64,000 nt of DNA, from contig MTSC01000021.1 in the NCBI GenBank assembly GCA_002368545.1, forward strand, positions 124,001 through 188,000. The letters are read 5' to 3'. The notes below the pieces were generated by a model. The model searched no databases and had not been told where the DNA came from. It saw only the letters and a program-made list of their open reading frames with translations. Position 1 is the first letter of the stretch; each line of letters opens with the position of its first letter. This DNA is from Ramichloridium luteum. Lineage: Eukaryota > Ascomycota > Dothideomycetes > Mycosphaerellales > Dissoconiaceae. The translations under genes were made by a program, and so were the position numbers. Of this stretch, positions 34,688 to 46,108 are shown piece by piece.

Positions 34688-35830
34688 TTCCAAGCGAATA
34701 ACTCAACCTCTTTTGCTTCTCGTGACACGCTGGTACTAGACAAAACAAAAGAGCGAGTGTCAACCCGGAACAGTTGATAGAGGAAAAAAAGAGGAGCAGG
34801 TCGGCGAGTGGCTCTGGTGCAAGTTTTGACATCGAGAAATTTGTGCATAGGAAGCTCTGACCAGGCACGGGCGTGGGACTCGAGAGCGCGGCAGGGATTA
34901 TCAGGGCCCAGCTACTGCAGACCAACACAACCACTGCAGAAAAAAAGCAGAACGGCTGCAGCTAAGTTCTAGTTCATTGTGGAGCTACATAAAGAATTCA
35001 TGAGCGGTCAATGGCTAGACTACGCCGTGGGGTCTACATCACAACTAAGATACGTCTCGTAATACCTTTCTATCCCGAACCTCTCTACTAATAAGAGTAT
35101 TATGGAGCTTTTCAAACCTTTGACCTGCTCTGCGTGTACAGGTAGCGCAAGATTATAGGCGGGGTGGAAGAAATTCCTCGCTTTCGGGCCGCTCATCAAT
35201 ATCCAGAGGAATGAGCGCCATCCACCCCACTTTCCATTGCGTCGATCCGTCTCACAAGTAGACCGTTCCACTCCCTTCCGCCCGTGCGTCACGCGACAAA
35301 TCGACTATTGAATGGGCGAAATAGCTAGGAATGTTTTACGATGCATCGTTGCCGGCCTGTCGCACACCGCTTGAGGCTATGGTCATGGCGACATTCACGT
35401 TGCAAGCTGACACGCTGACAGCGTAATAGGATCATATCGGGGGACCGGTCGTTTGATCAGACGTACGCAACACAACCATGAATAGATTCTCAACCTTGGG
35501 AAATTTGGCCTCTCGCCTGATGGCCCCGTACCATGAATCCTACCTAGTTAGGACCATTATACACCTCCATAGAACAATCGCAAATTTTTTTCAATCGCAA
35601 ATTTGTGAAGTCGATCTGGCCCGCCATGACGTATGCCTGCGATCGGAGCTAGTGGGCAGCAGGACGTTGCTTATCTAATGGAAACCAGCGCCTAACTAGT
35701 GATCTAATCTGATCATCACACCCGCAGATCGTACACAACAAGCACTGTTGTTGGTTGTTCAGTGCGTTTCTGGTCAATCGTGCGTCCGCGGAGGAATACC
35801 TGACCAGATGAGAGCCCCAAGAAGACAGGA
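34688..35830. other. Divergent promoter region URA2 / secreted protein
   Basis: 1.1 kb between two divergent genes. No gene seen. Both promoters must lie here. Confidence 0.55.
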
Positions 35831-37342
35831 ATGTGGCTTCAAGTGTTCATTTGTATTTTCTGCGCGGCAAATGGAGTCGAAGCTGATCGACAAGACCTGC
35901 AATATGCTAATTACATCTTCAACGCCATCCATAGCTCGATGAGGCAGTTCGGTTCCGCACGCAACCACAATGGTCTCAGTGCATTCATCGCCACAATTCC
36001 GCGGGAAGTCGAGCTGTATCACGGGACGGATGATATCAACCCTGTCATCGGGCTGGAATGGTTGGCTTTTGACCCTGAGCTGGCCTCTTATTCAGTGAAG
36101 GAGCGGTCACTGCAATCACCAGCGCAAGCGCATTATGGCCGCCCCGAGCAAGAAATTCTCGCCAATGGGCAGAGCAAGGATCGCCTCGGGTACTTCCACA
36201 CATACCGAACCACCCGATCACTACGACTCCTTTATCTCGACGGCCTATCCGCTGGTCTGTCCTGTCTTGGAACTCTTGACCTCCAAGACCGCGTTCTGTT
36301 CCACGACAATCCACCCTTTGACCCGGAGAAGACGGTCGGGTGCATGTCCCGCTTCCCTGCACCGCCCGATGCCCCCAGCCGCGACGCTCTGCTTGCGATC
36401 GAATATGTCCGCGCGAGGCGCTTCTGCGAGCTCGCCGCCACGACTTGGAAAGGTCGCATCGATGGCTTCATCCGAACAACCTACGCACACGAGATCATGC
36501 TCTGCAACTTCACCGCCGCTGAAGTCAAACCCACGAGGATAGCCGCCGCACCAGTCCTGCCGGATGCGCGTCACGATGCATACACTGAGGGCTTCGCATA
36601 CTATCAAGCATGTGCCACGCGGTTCGACGGCCTTGGTGGGAATCGTGCGCAGGTGCACATGGAGGACTTTGTCACGTTGTTTGCATTTCCCGAATCTTTC
36701 GCCTTCGATGATCGGGGCCTGCCACGTGTGATCAACGAATCGACTGCTGTCCGTCCTGCACAGGATGCCATCACAAAGTTAATCCTGTCGAACATCGGCC
36801 AAGAAGACGAGGATTTTGGAACATTAGGCGAATCCGTCGACTGGCAATCCGTAGCAGACATGGTCGTTGCCCGATATACGGACCGCATCGGCTGGCTAGC
36901 CTCCGGCGATGTGCCCGACTTGCTCGCGTTCCGTGGCGAGCTAGACCGAGCCCTCCGCCCTTTCGCAGACTTCAGCGGCCACAAGTCGGGCGATGAGTTG
37001 CCGACGATTCAACGCTGCGCTGCGCAGTTTCTTCCCCCGTCCATGTCTTCCAGAATGGCCTCGGCGCAGCCGCTCGCGGCTCGGGCAATCTTGCGCGTGA
37101 CGACAAAGCTTTGTGAGACGCTACTCGAGGCTTCTACGGTAGAGGCGTTGCCTGAAGCGACGGGAATGATTCGTGAGTTGCGAGATTGGCTTTCCTGGTC
37201 TTCCTTCAAAGCGTGTCGCGGTTGTGGCTTTCACGAGGTCTGCCTAACACCGATGTTTCCCGTTGGGTCACAGAGCGACTTTGAGCGGCCGCATTGCACG
37301 AGTGATTTACAAAACGTTTCTTATTCGTATTGGAATGAGTGA
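35831..37342 (+). CDS. Secreted protein of an unnamed ascomycete family (503 aa)
   Basis: Single exon from ATG 35831 to TGA 37342. Residues 1-18 are a signal peptide (hydrophobic F-I-C-I-F-C core, then A-N-G-V-E-A). Recognisable blocks include E-L-Y-H-G-T near residue 58, G-L-E-W-L-A-F-D-P-E, G-Y-F-H-T-Y-R-T followed by L-R-L-L-Y-L-D-G-L-S-A-G, and D-G-F-I-R-T-T-Y-A-H-E-I-M-L-C-N-F near 220. I recall these blocks from many uncharacterised filamentous-fungal proteins, but no function is established that I know of. Y-H-G-T followed by an aromatic-Leu-Ala strand is faintly like the first motif of ADP-ribosyltransferase folds (speculative). The C-terminal 50 residues hold a Cys cluster (A-C-R-G-C-G-F-H-E-V-C). 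Probably extracellular or in the secretory pathway. Confidence 0.8.
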   Translation: MWLQVFICIFCAANGVEADRQDLQYANYIFNAIHSSMRQFGSARNHNGLSAFIATIPREVELYHGTDDINPVIGLEWLAFDPELASYSVKERSLQSPAQAHYGRPEQEILANGQSKDRLGYFHTYRTTRSLRLLYLDGLSAGLSCLGTLDLQDRVLFHDNPPFDPEKTVGCMSRFPAPPDAPSRDALLAIEYVRARRFCELAATTWKGRIDGFIRTTYAHEIMLCNFTAAEVKPTRIAAAPVLPDARHDAYTEGFAYYQACATRFDGLGGNRAQVHMEDFVTLFAFPESFAFDDRGLPRVINESTAVRPAQDAITKLILSNIGQEDEDFGTLGESVDWQSVADMVVARYTDRIGWLASGDVPDLLAFRGELDRALRPFADFSGHKSGDELPTIQRCAAQFLPPSMSSRMASAQPLAARAILRVTTKLCETLLEASTVEALPEATGMIRELRDWLSWSSFKACRGCGFHEVCLTPMFPVGSQSDFERPHCTSDLQNVSYSYWNE

Positions 37343-37628
37343 TGAATGGTCTCGCAGAAGCCCGGGTCATTCTACGGACTTATGCAGAGGTGAGGAAGCC
37401 GGCCAGTATCCGTCATTGCAAGCACTTGGCGTTGCGGGCTATGCTCGCGATTTTCGAGGTTCAGTACTTGAAATTGGTACCTAACTCCAGTCCTATCGGA
37501 AGTTACATCGTCTCATAACCTTACATCCATCATTGCTGCGCGACATTCCGCTCCTTTTTACAGTCTCGTTTCCGTCTCTCGCGTCACATTTGGGTATTTT
37601 CATTTTGCATTCTGCATCGAAAGATCAC

Positions 37629-39303
37629 TTAGCCGAACATGGCATCGCCCAAGCGAATGTTGACCGTCTTGGTTTGCTAAAGAAAGAGTCAGTATTGTTC
37701 CACGTGTATTGTGTTGGAAGATCGTGGTAAGTACTGACCGTGTAGTTGGCAAGCGCGTCCTCGCCCAGCTCGCGACCGATACCGGACTCCTTGTATCCAC
37801 CGAACGGCAGCTGGTGGTGCAGGGTGTTGTAGGTGTTGACCCAGACGGTTCCGGCCTTGAGGGAGTTCGACACTTCAATAGCGGTGTTGAGGTTCTTGGT
37901 GTGGATGGCAGCGGCAAGACCATAGGTGGTCGAGTTACCAGCCTTGATGACCTCCTCCTTGGTCTTGAACTTGGAGATGGTGCAGACGGGGCCGAAGATC
38001 TCCTCTCGGACGATCTTCATGTCCTCGGTAACGTTGGAGAAGATGGTGGGCTCAATGAAGTAACCCTTGTCACCCTTGCGGTTGCCACCGATCTCGACGG
38101 TGGCACCACCCTCCTTGCCCTCCTTGATGTAGCTGCGGAACCGACGGTTAGATCATGACTTCAGTTTCGTATAGGCTCGGCGGACTTACTTCATGATGCG
38201 GTCGAACTGCACCTGCGAGACCTGCGGGCCCTGGAAGGTGTCCTTGGCGAATGGGTCGCCAACTACGTTCTTCTCCGCACGCGCCTTGAAGCGCTTGATG
38301 AACTCGTCGTAGATCGACTCCTGGACGTAGATGCGCGAGCCAGCGCAGCAGCACTGGCCATGGTTGAAGAAGATACCGAAGTTGACCCACGAGATGGCGT
38401 TGTCAATATCGGCGTCCTCGAACACAATGTTCGGGCTCTTGCCGCCCAGTTCGAGAGTGACCTTCTTCAGGTTGGAGCCCGCAGCAGCCTTGAGAATGGT
38501 GCGACCGACAACGGTGGAGCCAGTGAAAGCAACCTTGTCAACATCCATGTGAGAGGCGATAGCAGCACCAGCGACCTTGCCGAAACCAGAGATAATGTTG
38601 ATCACACCAGGCGGGAAGCCAGCCTCCTTGATGAGGGTCGCGGCAACAAGCGCGCCGAGCGGCGTCTGCTCCGCAGACTTCAAAACCACCGTGTTACCGG
38701 TCGCGATGGCCGGACCGATCTTCCAGGCCCACATGAGAAGAGGGAAGTTCCATGGAATGATCTGTCCGCAAACACCAATCGGCTCCTTCTTCACGTAGTT
38801 GAAGTGGTCGGGGTTGGTATCTACAACCTTTCCCTCAATCTTGTCCGCCCAGCCGCCGTAGTATCGCAGGCAGCCTGCAGCCATGCTGATGTCGACCTTG
38901 GCCATTGAGACCGCCTTGCCGTTGTCGAGCGACTCAACAGATGCGAGCAGGTCGACGTTTTGTTCAAAGAGGACAGCAAGCTTGTTCAGCAGCTTGCCAC
39001 GGTCCTCCGGTGTGACTTTCCTCCATTGGCCTTCGAACGCTTTCCGGGCGGCAGCCACGGCGATATCAACGTCCTTCTCGGTGGCCTCGTGCACGGAGCA
39101 GATCACCTCTTCGGTTGCTGGGTTGATGACCTCAAAGGTCTTGCCGTCGACACCCTTCACGAATTCATTGTCGATGAAGCTATATTTCAAATCAGAATGA
39201 CCATAGGAAAGAGCTCAACGAGGACGTCCAAGACTCACAGGCCAGTTGGCTGTGTGTACTTGCCATGGTGAGGCGTCTCAAGCTGGATAGAAAGATCCGA
39301 CAT
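37629..39303 (-). CDS. aldA: NAD(P)+-dependent aldehyde dehydrogenase, aldA/ALD type (498 aa)
   Basis: Four exons on the minus strand: 39303-39239, 39179-38190, 38132-37739 and 37676-37629. Introns are 59, 57 and 62 nt, with GTGAGT, GTAAGT and GTCAGT donors. Total coding length is 1497 nt, exactly the family's usual size. It oxidises acetaldehyde and related aldehydes to acids, in ethanol, threonine or lipid catabolism. Visible signatures: I-I-P-W-N-F-P-L near residue 162, F-T-G-S-T-V-V-G-R nucleotide-binding turn, catalytic Glu266 in L-E-L-G-G-K-S, nucleophile Cys299 in G-Q-C-C-C-A-G-S, E-E-I-F-G-P-V and P-F-G-G-Y-K-E-S-G-I-G-R-E-L-G. The C-terminus (L-G-D-A-M-F-G) is typical of cytosolic fungal AldA, and no mitochondrial presequence is present. 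The symbol follows Aspergillus aldA by similarity, and orthology among paralogues is not proven. Confidence 0.93.
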
Positions 39304-40819
39304 GTTGTTTCAATCTTCTGTGGGTTCCAATGGTTTTGTATTATCAAGGAAAAGAAAGAAGTTCAAGCTGGATGGAAGGAGGGATAAGATGAGGATGAAC
39401 GTGATTCCCGCGGGGTATAATGGTATATGTATATGGCAGTGCGATCGCACATAGGCAGCTGTTTCGCCACGCACCATGCTGGCCTGCGAGTACGAACCCT
39501 CTTTCCGCGCAAGGAAAGCTCCACTCGTCCATGTGGAGTCAGGATAGCTGGAGGACTCACAGTAGCCAAAGCGGACCGAGACCCCATCCGGCATCCGTCC
39601 GGGGCAAGCTCTGGGCGGTCATGCACGTCTTCCTACTGGCTCTCGGCGAAACGGCGCCCTCTTGTATACCATGCCACGCCTTCCTCTACACTTTGCGCTG
39701 CATAGTTTTCCGCCGTCACCGCGTTCTGGTCCGTACGGCCGGTCCCGATTGCAGGTGAGCTCGCCCGCTCTTTTGCCGTGATAAGCGATCCGCGGGGCAC
39801 GCAATGGATGAAGGGAACAGCTGCAGGGCCATATCCAAGGTACACCTGTGTAACCCACGTCCAGTGAGAATGGCGTACGTATTTCGCGCCCGCCACACCC
39901 TGGTCGTAGCTCTTCTCCCCTTCCATACCTACGTACGAGACCGACGCGGTATTCCCACCGATCGTGGGCGAGATCGTTGGCCGAAACGGGTTACCTCCCA
40001 TTTGCGCGGGCCATCACCACGTAGCGGGGCACAATTCTCCACTCAAGCGTTCACGGCATGACCACGACCCCGCCGTAGTTTGGACATGTCGCAAACCTGC
40101 CAAGCGCAAGCTGAGAGCATTCATTTTTTGCGTAGTATTTCGCTAGAGATGCGGAAGAGTCTAGAGAAGGCTAATGGAAAGGCAATGCATGCACGGCATG
40201 CTACGAGTAGCTCACCAGATTCAGCGACAGGGCAGGCGTGAGAACTCTCGCTCGACTTGCCCACTCTGCCCTGACATCATCCCTGACGTTGAGATGAGCT
40301 TGCAGCCAGAGGGGTCGTCGCATCAGCTTACCTGAAGGGGCAGTGATGGGAAGAAACTTTCTCTGCACGAATCGCAATGTCCGCCATCCTGGAAATGTAT
40401 ACTGGTGGCGCATGAGTGTGGTCCGAATGAGAAAGATCTAATACAAGAGCCGCAGGGAAAGAACGATTGAGGGGTGTGCTTATGGCTGTGGATGGCACGT
40501 ACAACAGCACACGTGGTGTTCCTTTCAGCCGCGGAACAATTCGTTCAATTGCCGACACTTCACAAAGCCCGAGGACGAGGCAACGTTCTTGCGCCCTGGA
40601 ATGGCACAGGTCATGCAACATCACTTCTTTTTCCATTCTGTAGTTGTGGACTAGTGACCCCAATTTCGCGCAATGAAAATGTTATTAACACAGCCTGATA
40701 CCACACTCAGAATTCCCAACCCAAACTGCTACTACCGTCAACCTCCTGGTGACTTCAAGCGATCGTAAAATGAACTCTGCCCAAGAATAAAGAACAATGT
40801 GTGACGACTGGTCACCCTT
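39304..40819. other. ALDH promoter region / YRA1 3' flank
   Basis: 1.5 kb with only short, overlapping chance frames on both strands. The end near 39310-39420 should hold the ALDH leader and promoter, and the 40.7-40.8 kb end the YRA1 3' UTR. Confidence 0.5.
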
Positions 40820-42392
40820 CTACAAGACCTCATCCACCATCGCGGTATCTGCAGCGGCGGCGGCAGGTGCAGCAGCCTGGGCAGTGCCGGCGGTGGCACC
40901 GTTCGTAGGGCCGCCGAAATAGTCGGCCATCTCAGCGTCCAACTCGTCGACAGTCTTCTTCTTGGGGCGACCAGCACGACCCGACTTGTTCTTGGGGCCG
41001 GCATCCTTCTTCGCATTCGGCTTCGCATCATTCTTGCCCTTGGCCTGTCCGTTCTTAGCGGCGGCGCCCTTGGTCTTCTCCTTCGCAGCATCCTTCGGCT
41101 TGCTAGTTCAAAATATCAGTGATGAAAATCCTAGGGTGGAGAGATTCCACAAACCTGATACGATCCGACAAGGTCTTGACGGGGACTTGTGGAAGAATGT
41201 CGGCAGAACTGGCCAAGACCTCGACCTGATTACAGTCAGTCAAATGCGTGTGGAAACTTGGGTAGGGTGGTAGTTCATACCCTCAAAACTCGGTTATCGA
41301 CACGCACGCCATCGAGCTCAAGCGCGCGAGTGGCTGAGGTGGAATCCGCAAAGATGATGGTAGCAGAGCCACGGCTGCGACCATTTGGTCCGTAATTGAC
41401 GAGGACCTTCTTCACTGGACCTACGGCCTCGCCAAAGTAATCCTGAAGAGTCCGAGTATTAGTGATAAGCTGAAAGCCACAGCCAATGCGGACGGTGATG
41501 TTCGCGTCTATCTGTTGCCGTGTCGTCCAGAATGACAGGAGATCTTGCAATAGTCCTCAAGATAGGCGTCGGATCGCTCAGAAAGCAAGCATAGCACGTG
41601 CGGCTCAACATAGACTCAGACCAAACTGATTTTCTGTGCGGGAACCATGCACGGTTGTGGGTGGCTGCGATCTCATCGGCAAGGGCCAAGACCAAAGTAA
41701 GGACGCTTGATCGATGCAGATCGGAGGTCGTTTCCCGCAGATGGCAATCCAGGTAGCCACTCCTGTCTAGCACATCTCACCCTCATCTCGCATGCTCGTT
41801 TCTCAACAGCTATACGCGATTCGATGCTCTGCTTGCTTTCTGATCGATCCGACCACTCATATGCGTGCGACCTCTGTACTACACTTGCTTGCCAGGCATG
41901 TGTGTATGGGAGGATTTATGCATTCGGCAAATGCAAATTTGTCCGAGCCTTAAGCAATCGCCGTGCGCAAAGGGAGCGTCATGCATACCGGCACACGGAC
42001 AAAATGCGCCGTCAAGTCCAATCCCGAATCGAAAATTGTGGCATCTCCAAACTCGTTCGGCGCGCAGAGAAGGTAGAGTTGAAAATCATCGCCATTTACG
42101 CGGGCTGTGTTGTCCGCTGCCTTCAACATACCTTAAGCATCGAATCGCTGACATCTTCCGGAAGGCCCGATACCTGGATCTTACTGTCTCCACGTCTGGG
42201 CGCGACAGCAGCCTTGGGGGCTGCCTTTCCAGACTTATTCTTTTGAATGCCATTCGCAGGTCCCTTGCTGACGACTGCCGCGGTCTTGGTCGCAGCGGCA
42301 GTGGCGGCGCGTCGTGGCTTGTTGCGACGAGTGGTCTTGCGATCCTTCACGATCGACTCGAGAGTACGGTCCAAGTTTCCGGTGGCGGCCAT
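40820..42392 (-). CDS. YRA1: mRNA export adaptor Yra1/ALY/REF (258 aa)
   Basis: Minus strand, four exons: 42392-42132, 41442-41281, 41225-41155 and 41102-40820. Introns are 689, 55 and 52 nt. The protein couples transcription and splicing to export by bridging Sub2/UAP56 and the Mex67 receptor. It has an N-terminal UAP56-binding box (N-L-D-R-T-L-E-S-I-V at 6-15), a basic Ala/Lys/Arg stretch, an RRM starting at K-I-Q-V-S-G-L-P (71-78, RNP2) and continuing through G-R-S-R-G-S-A-T-I-I-F (RNP1), a Lys/Ala/Gly-rich region, and the conserved C-terminal box T-V-D-E-L-D-A-E-M-A-D-Y-F. All splices keep the frame, and the RRM is restored exactly across the first intron (...S-M-L-K | D-Y-F-G...). That intron is about ten times longer than others here. 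Confidence 0.93.
41443..42131 (-). promoter_or_regulatory. Unusually long YRA1 intron 1 (689 nt), possible autoregulatory element
   Basis: Donor GTATGT at 42131, acceptor CTTCAG ending at 41443, with a branch-like CACTAATA about 20-25 nt before the acceptor. It interrupts the RRM between two residues (phase 0). Other spliceosomal introns modelled in this window are 52-65 nt, except one of 179 nt. In budding yeast YRA1 has a very long intron whose inefficient splicing sets Yra1 level; a similar role here is inference. Confidence 0.6.
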
Positions 42393-43760
42393 TGTGATTA
42401 GAGGTGAAATTAGTTATTTGTGGATGTTGTAGTTTGCGTGAAGAGTGAAATTTGATGAAAGGCGATGGCGGGCGATATCCAGCTATTCGAGAAACGGCTG
42501 CTGGTGGATGGAGCAATGAAGTCAGTCGCGAAGTGGCAATCGAAGATTGATGGCGAGGAGCAGTGGATGAATCCGAAGCACGCAAAGTGATTTGGCTCGT
42601 TGCGCAGCTGAACGAAATGAAGGAAAGGTGGTAATGGTCTTTCCACGCGACAGCCTGGCCTCTGTATCTGCGATGACTTGGACACAGATAATTCAGTGAT
42701 GACGCAGTGTTGCAGGTAAAGTCTTCCAGATGGCTGAAAGGAAGAGAAGTCTTTAAACTGATCTGCAGCGTCAGCAGAGATGGCGAAGCAGGAGAAGGCG
42801 ATGAGGACAGAAGGCGGCAGAAGTCAACGAGGCGCGGCGCAGGCAGGAGCGCGAGGCCAGCTTTGCGTTTGTTGGGGTTAGCGCGTATCGCTCACAGCAG
42901 CCAATCAAAACAGCCTGACTGCTCAAGATCAACCCTAAGGGTTCGACTGGCATGTCAGGTTTGATATCTAGAAGTATTACCGATTACCTACCTAGGTCCT
43001 CCTAGATATTGGTCTCGAAAGGGCTTCAGGTTTTGTGAAAGAGTGTTTTTGGAACAGGAGTTGCTCGTGAAAGCTAAGCTCATGCCGAGGAGGTGCTCAT
43101 GAGTATGGGTATTGACGAACATCAGATTCAAGCGGTGTTCGTGTGGGATCGTCAAAGCCGTGTAACAAGGCGTTTGCAAGTATGAGTTGCATGACATCGC
43201 CATCAGATGGCGACTTTCGTCTTTCATAGCCTCAGATTGCTGTCATACAGAGCATCATGGTGAGGATAGACGGGTTTCGCCGGTGAGTTGTTGCGGCTGT
43301 GTGTCGTGTTGGTGACCGACGCCGGTCCGCACTGCGTGTCTTGCATGATGTACTACATGTCTGTACGAGGCTGCCCTCAGATAACGTGAAATAGATGATT
43401 GCACCCATCGGTGATAGATACGAATGAGGGTGTTGTACTTTAAAGAATTGGGCAGAATCCCTGACTTCGAAAGGGACCGCCATTGCTCGGCGTAATACCG
43501 AGCCGCGCATGCAGCAGAGACTGAATTCAGAGGCTCATTTTGTATGTCATTGCTTCGTTGAGCTCGCCTATGATTGTAAATACAAGATCCCAAAGGGATC
43601 TCCAGCCCCGATCATCGGACGGACCGTCTCGTCCCATATCCGGTGCATCCTGGACTGTCCATTGACTGTGTTCTCCGCTTCGAGAATGTCGGCTCGATAG
43701 CCAGTGGAGAGGGCTCATGACTCACAGCGAGGCCTCCTATGCTCGTCCACGATGCTGCGT
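42393..43760. other. YRA1 promoter / SBA1 3' flank
   Basis: 1.4 kb without a convincing gene. YRA1 leader and promoter are at the left, and the SBA1 3' UTR at the right. Confidence 0.5.
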
Positions 43761-44539
43761 TTATTCAACCTCTGTGATCTTGGCGCCGTCTTTCGCTTCG
43801 CCAAGCTTTGGCATTTCCTCGTCCTCTTCGTCATCGTCGTCACCCTCATCGTCCTCATCACCTCCGAGGTCGCTGCCGAAGCCACCACCAAGGCCACCAG
43901 CACCGCCTCCCAGTTTGCTGAAATCGATGCCACCGAACCCACCGTCACCACCCATGCCGCCCATGCCACCCATTCGGCTCATGTAGTCATCGTCATCCTG
44001 AATGGCGTCCTGCTCGTCCTCATCAACCCACTGTGTATCATTTGTCAGTCTCCAGCCGAGCATCATACATCAATTTCGTGGCTCACCTTGTCGAAATCTG
44101 TCTTGAGGAAGTGGACCTTCAGCTTATCCTTGAGCAATCTAGGCCAGTACTCCTCTTGCAGCTTCTTTTTTTGCAACACGAGTTCCAGTGCTCGCGAGGA
44201 GAAGTTGTTCTTGGTGGCTGAGGGGTCGATTTCGTCGTAAAATTCCAGCTTGACGTGGTAGTTGGCCTTCTTCGACTGGCTGTAGCCTGTGAATTCCAAG
44301 CTCGCTGCTTGCACGTCCAGCTTGATCGCCTTGGGGTCGACGTCTGGTACGTTGATCGAGAGGAAGATGTGATTCTTCTCCGCGTCAGTTTTGCTTGAGC
44401 GCTGCGCCCACACAACTGCGACAAAAGCATTAGCAGATGGTTTCGGCGAAAATTGGTTCAGCAGGCTGCTGCGCTTACCTTCAGGCGTGAGGGTCGTGCC
44501 AGCGAACTTGGCGTCAGTGGTATTCTTCGGTTGTTCCAT
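43761..44539 (-). CDS. SBA1: Hsp90 co-chaperone p23/Sba1 (219 aa)
   Basis: Minus strand, exons 44539-44479, 44415-44087 and 44030-43761, with 63- and 56-nt introns (GTAAGC and GTGAGC donors). It binds ATP-bound Hsp90, slows ATP hydrolysis and stabilises client complexes. The CS domain spans about residues 20-120. It opens with P-E-V-V-W-A-Q-R-S-S across the first splice junction, and includes L-E-F-T-G-Y, a Y-W-P-R-L-L block and F-D-K-W-V-D-E-D across the second junction. These are hallmark p23 positions. The tail is Gly/Met-rich (M-G-G-M-G-G repeats) and then strongly acidic, as in fungal Wos2/Sba1. It is divergent from VPS24, with an 815-bp shared promoter region. Confidence 0.93.
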
Positions 44540-45354
44540 TGCGACGGGTTGTGATTGGAGATGTGATGCTCGAATCACCAGCAAGGCAAGTCGGCTTTAT
44601 TGTTCAGCTGCAGGTAGACCTCTGTCGCAAGCGGAAAAGTTAGGTGGAAGCGATCCGAAAACGATCGAAAGCTTTGGGGCGGTGGTGAGCGGCAGGGTGC
44701 GTTGTGAGGCGGGTGCATGTGCTTGGCAGGCGATACTCGCCAGGGACCTGAAGGAGTTATGATGACGACAATTGTGGTTTGTTTCATTCTCTTACCTTTC
44801 TGATCCGTTGCTGCGAATAGACAGTTGCTGTGCAGCTGCGTGTTCGACGATTCATCAATGGCGAGAAAGTGAGCGCCTTAGGTTTTCGAGTAGCGAGCGT
44901 TTGCACAACTTCCCCCACATTGCCAAAGGGCGGCTCCTGCCCTTGGGGCTGAACACTCGTTCGCACTCGTTCGAAGCTCTGCTAGGCAGTTGTTTAAGCG
45001 CTGCCACCAGTACTGTGGCATCACGCATATGCCTTCGGCGTGGACGAATGTCCTCCTAGTCGAAGAACGTCTTTCATCATGCTTCGGGCCGACTCGGTAT
45101 TGTCGCAGATACATCGATCTCGCACTCTCCTGTCATGTTAGTATACCCGACGTCACTCTTAATACCGAACCCCCGCCAATTTAGGTCTGGCTCGGAACTT
45201 TGCGCCAGGGAAACTACGTCGGCGCTTGGTGCCAACAGCGCTTTCGTGAATCAATGATACCCATCCTGACACCAGCATTTTCACTTTGGGAGCAAGAAGT
45301 GCCCTCTGCTACACAATAGAACTGCGAGGGCTGCCTTTACAGTAAAACGCGACT
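44540..45354. other. Divergent promoter region SBA1 / VPS24
   Basis: 815 bp between two divergent start codons. No gene seen. Confidence 0.6.
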
Positions 45355-46108
45355 ATGGATAATGTCCGTCGGTTTTTCTACGGCCCCACGCCGGAGGAGC
45401 AGGTAAGCGCCATGTTCGACCGAGATCACCACAGATTCGACTGACCATGGCCATCAACAGAAACGAAAATGCCAGTCCCTTCTGCGCGCTAACACGCGGA
45501 AGCTTGATCGAGACTTGATGAACCTCAAAGCCCTCGAGGCAAAAACGCGTAGCTTGATCGTGCAGGCTTCCAAGCGGGCACAACGGAATCCGTCGCAAGC
45601 AAAGCAGGCGGCACAGGAGACGCGCATCTTTGCAAAGGAGCTCATTCGCGTACGAAAGCAGGCAGCACGTTTGACCACCAGTAAAGCAACTCTCGCCAGT
45701 GTCGGCATGCAAGTCAACGAGGCCTTCGCCATGCGCAAGATTGAAGGCAGCATCAAAAGCAGCGTCGGTATCATGAAGGATGTCAACACCCTCGTGCGGC
45801 TGCCGGAGCTCACAGGAACAATGAGAGAGCTCTCCCAAGAGCTGGTCAAGGCTGGAATCATTGAAGAGATGGTCGGCGATTCTCTTCCGAACAATGAAAT
45901 GCTAGAATTTGAGGATGACGAAGCCGAGGCTGAGGTCGACAAGATCCTTGGAGAGGTTCTCAAGGACAGAGTGCAGACACCCGGCACTCAGCTCCCCTCT
46001 GAACCACTGGCCCCGATCAATGCGCCAGCCGAGGCGGAGGAAGAAGACCTCGACTCAGAGGAGATGCTAGCACAGATGCGCGGCCGATTGGAGGCTCTGA
46101 AGAGTTAG
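45355..46108 (+). CDS. VPS24: ESCRT-III subunit Vps24/CHMP3 (231 aa)
   Basis: Exon 1 is 45355-45402 (16 codons); a 58-nt intron (GTAAGC...CAACAG) is followed by exon 2 at 45461-46108. Vps24 caps and remodels Snf7 filaments during multivesicular-body formation, and acts with Vps2 to recruit Vps4. The Snf7 fold is visible: basic helix 1 (K-R-K-C-Q-S-L-L-R-A-N-T-R-K-L-D-R-D), helix 2 with K-E-L-I-R-V-R-K-Q, the R-L-P-E-L-T-G-T-M-R-E-L-S-Q-E-L-V-K-A-G-I-I-E-E-M block typical of Vps24 rather than Vps2, an acidic linker, and a C-terminal MIM1 motif for Vps4 (M-L-A-Q-M-R-G-R-L-E-A-L-K-S). The N-terminus M-D-N-V-R-R-F-F-Y-G-P-T-P-E-E-Q matches the yeast protein's opening in pattern. Confidence 0.93.
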
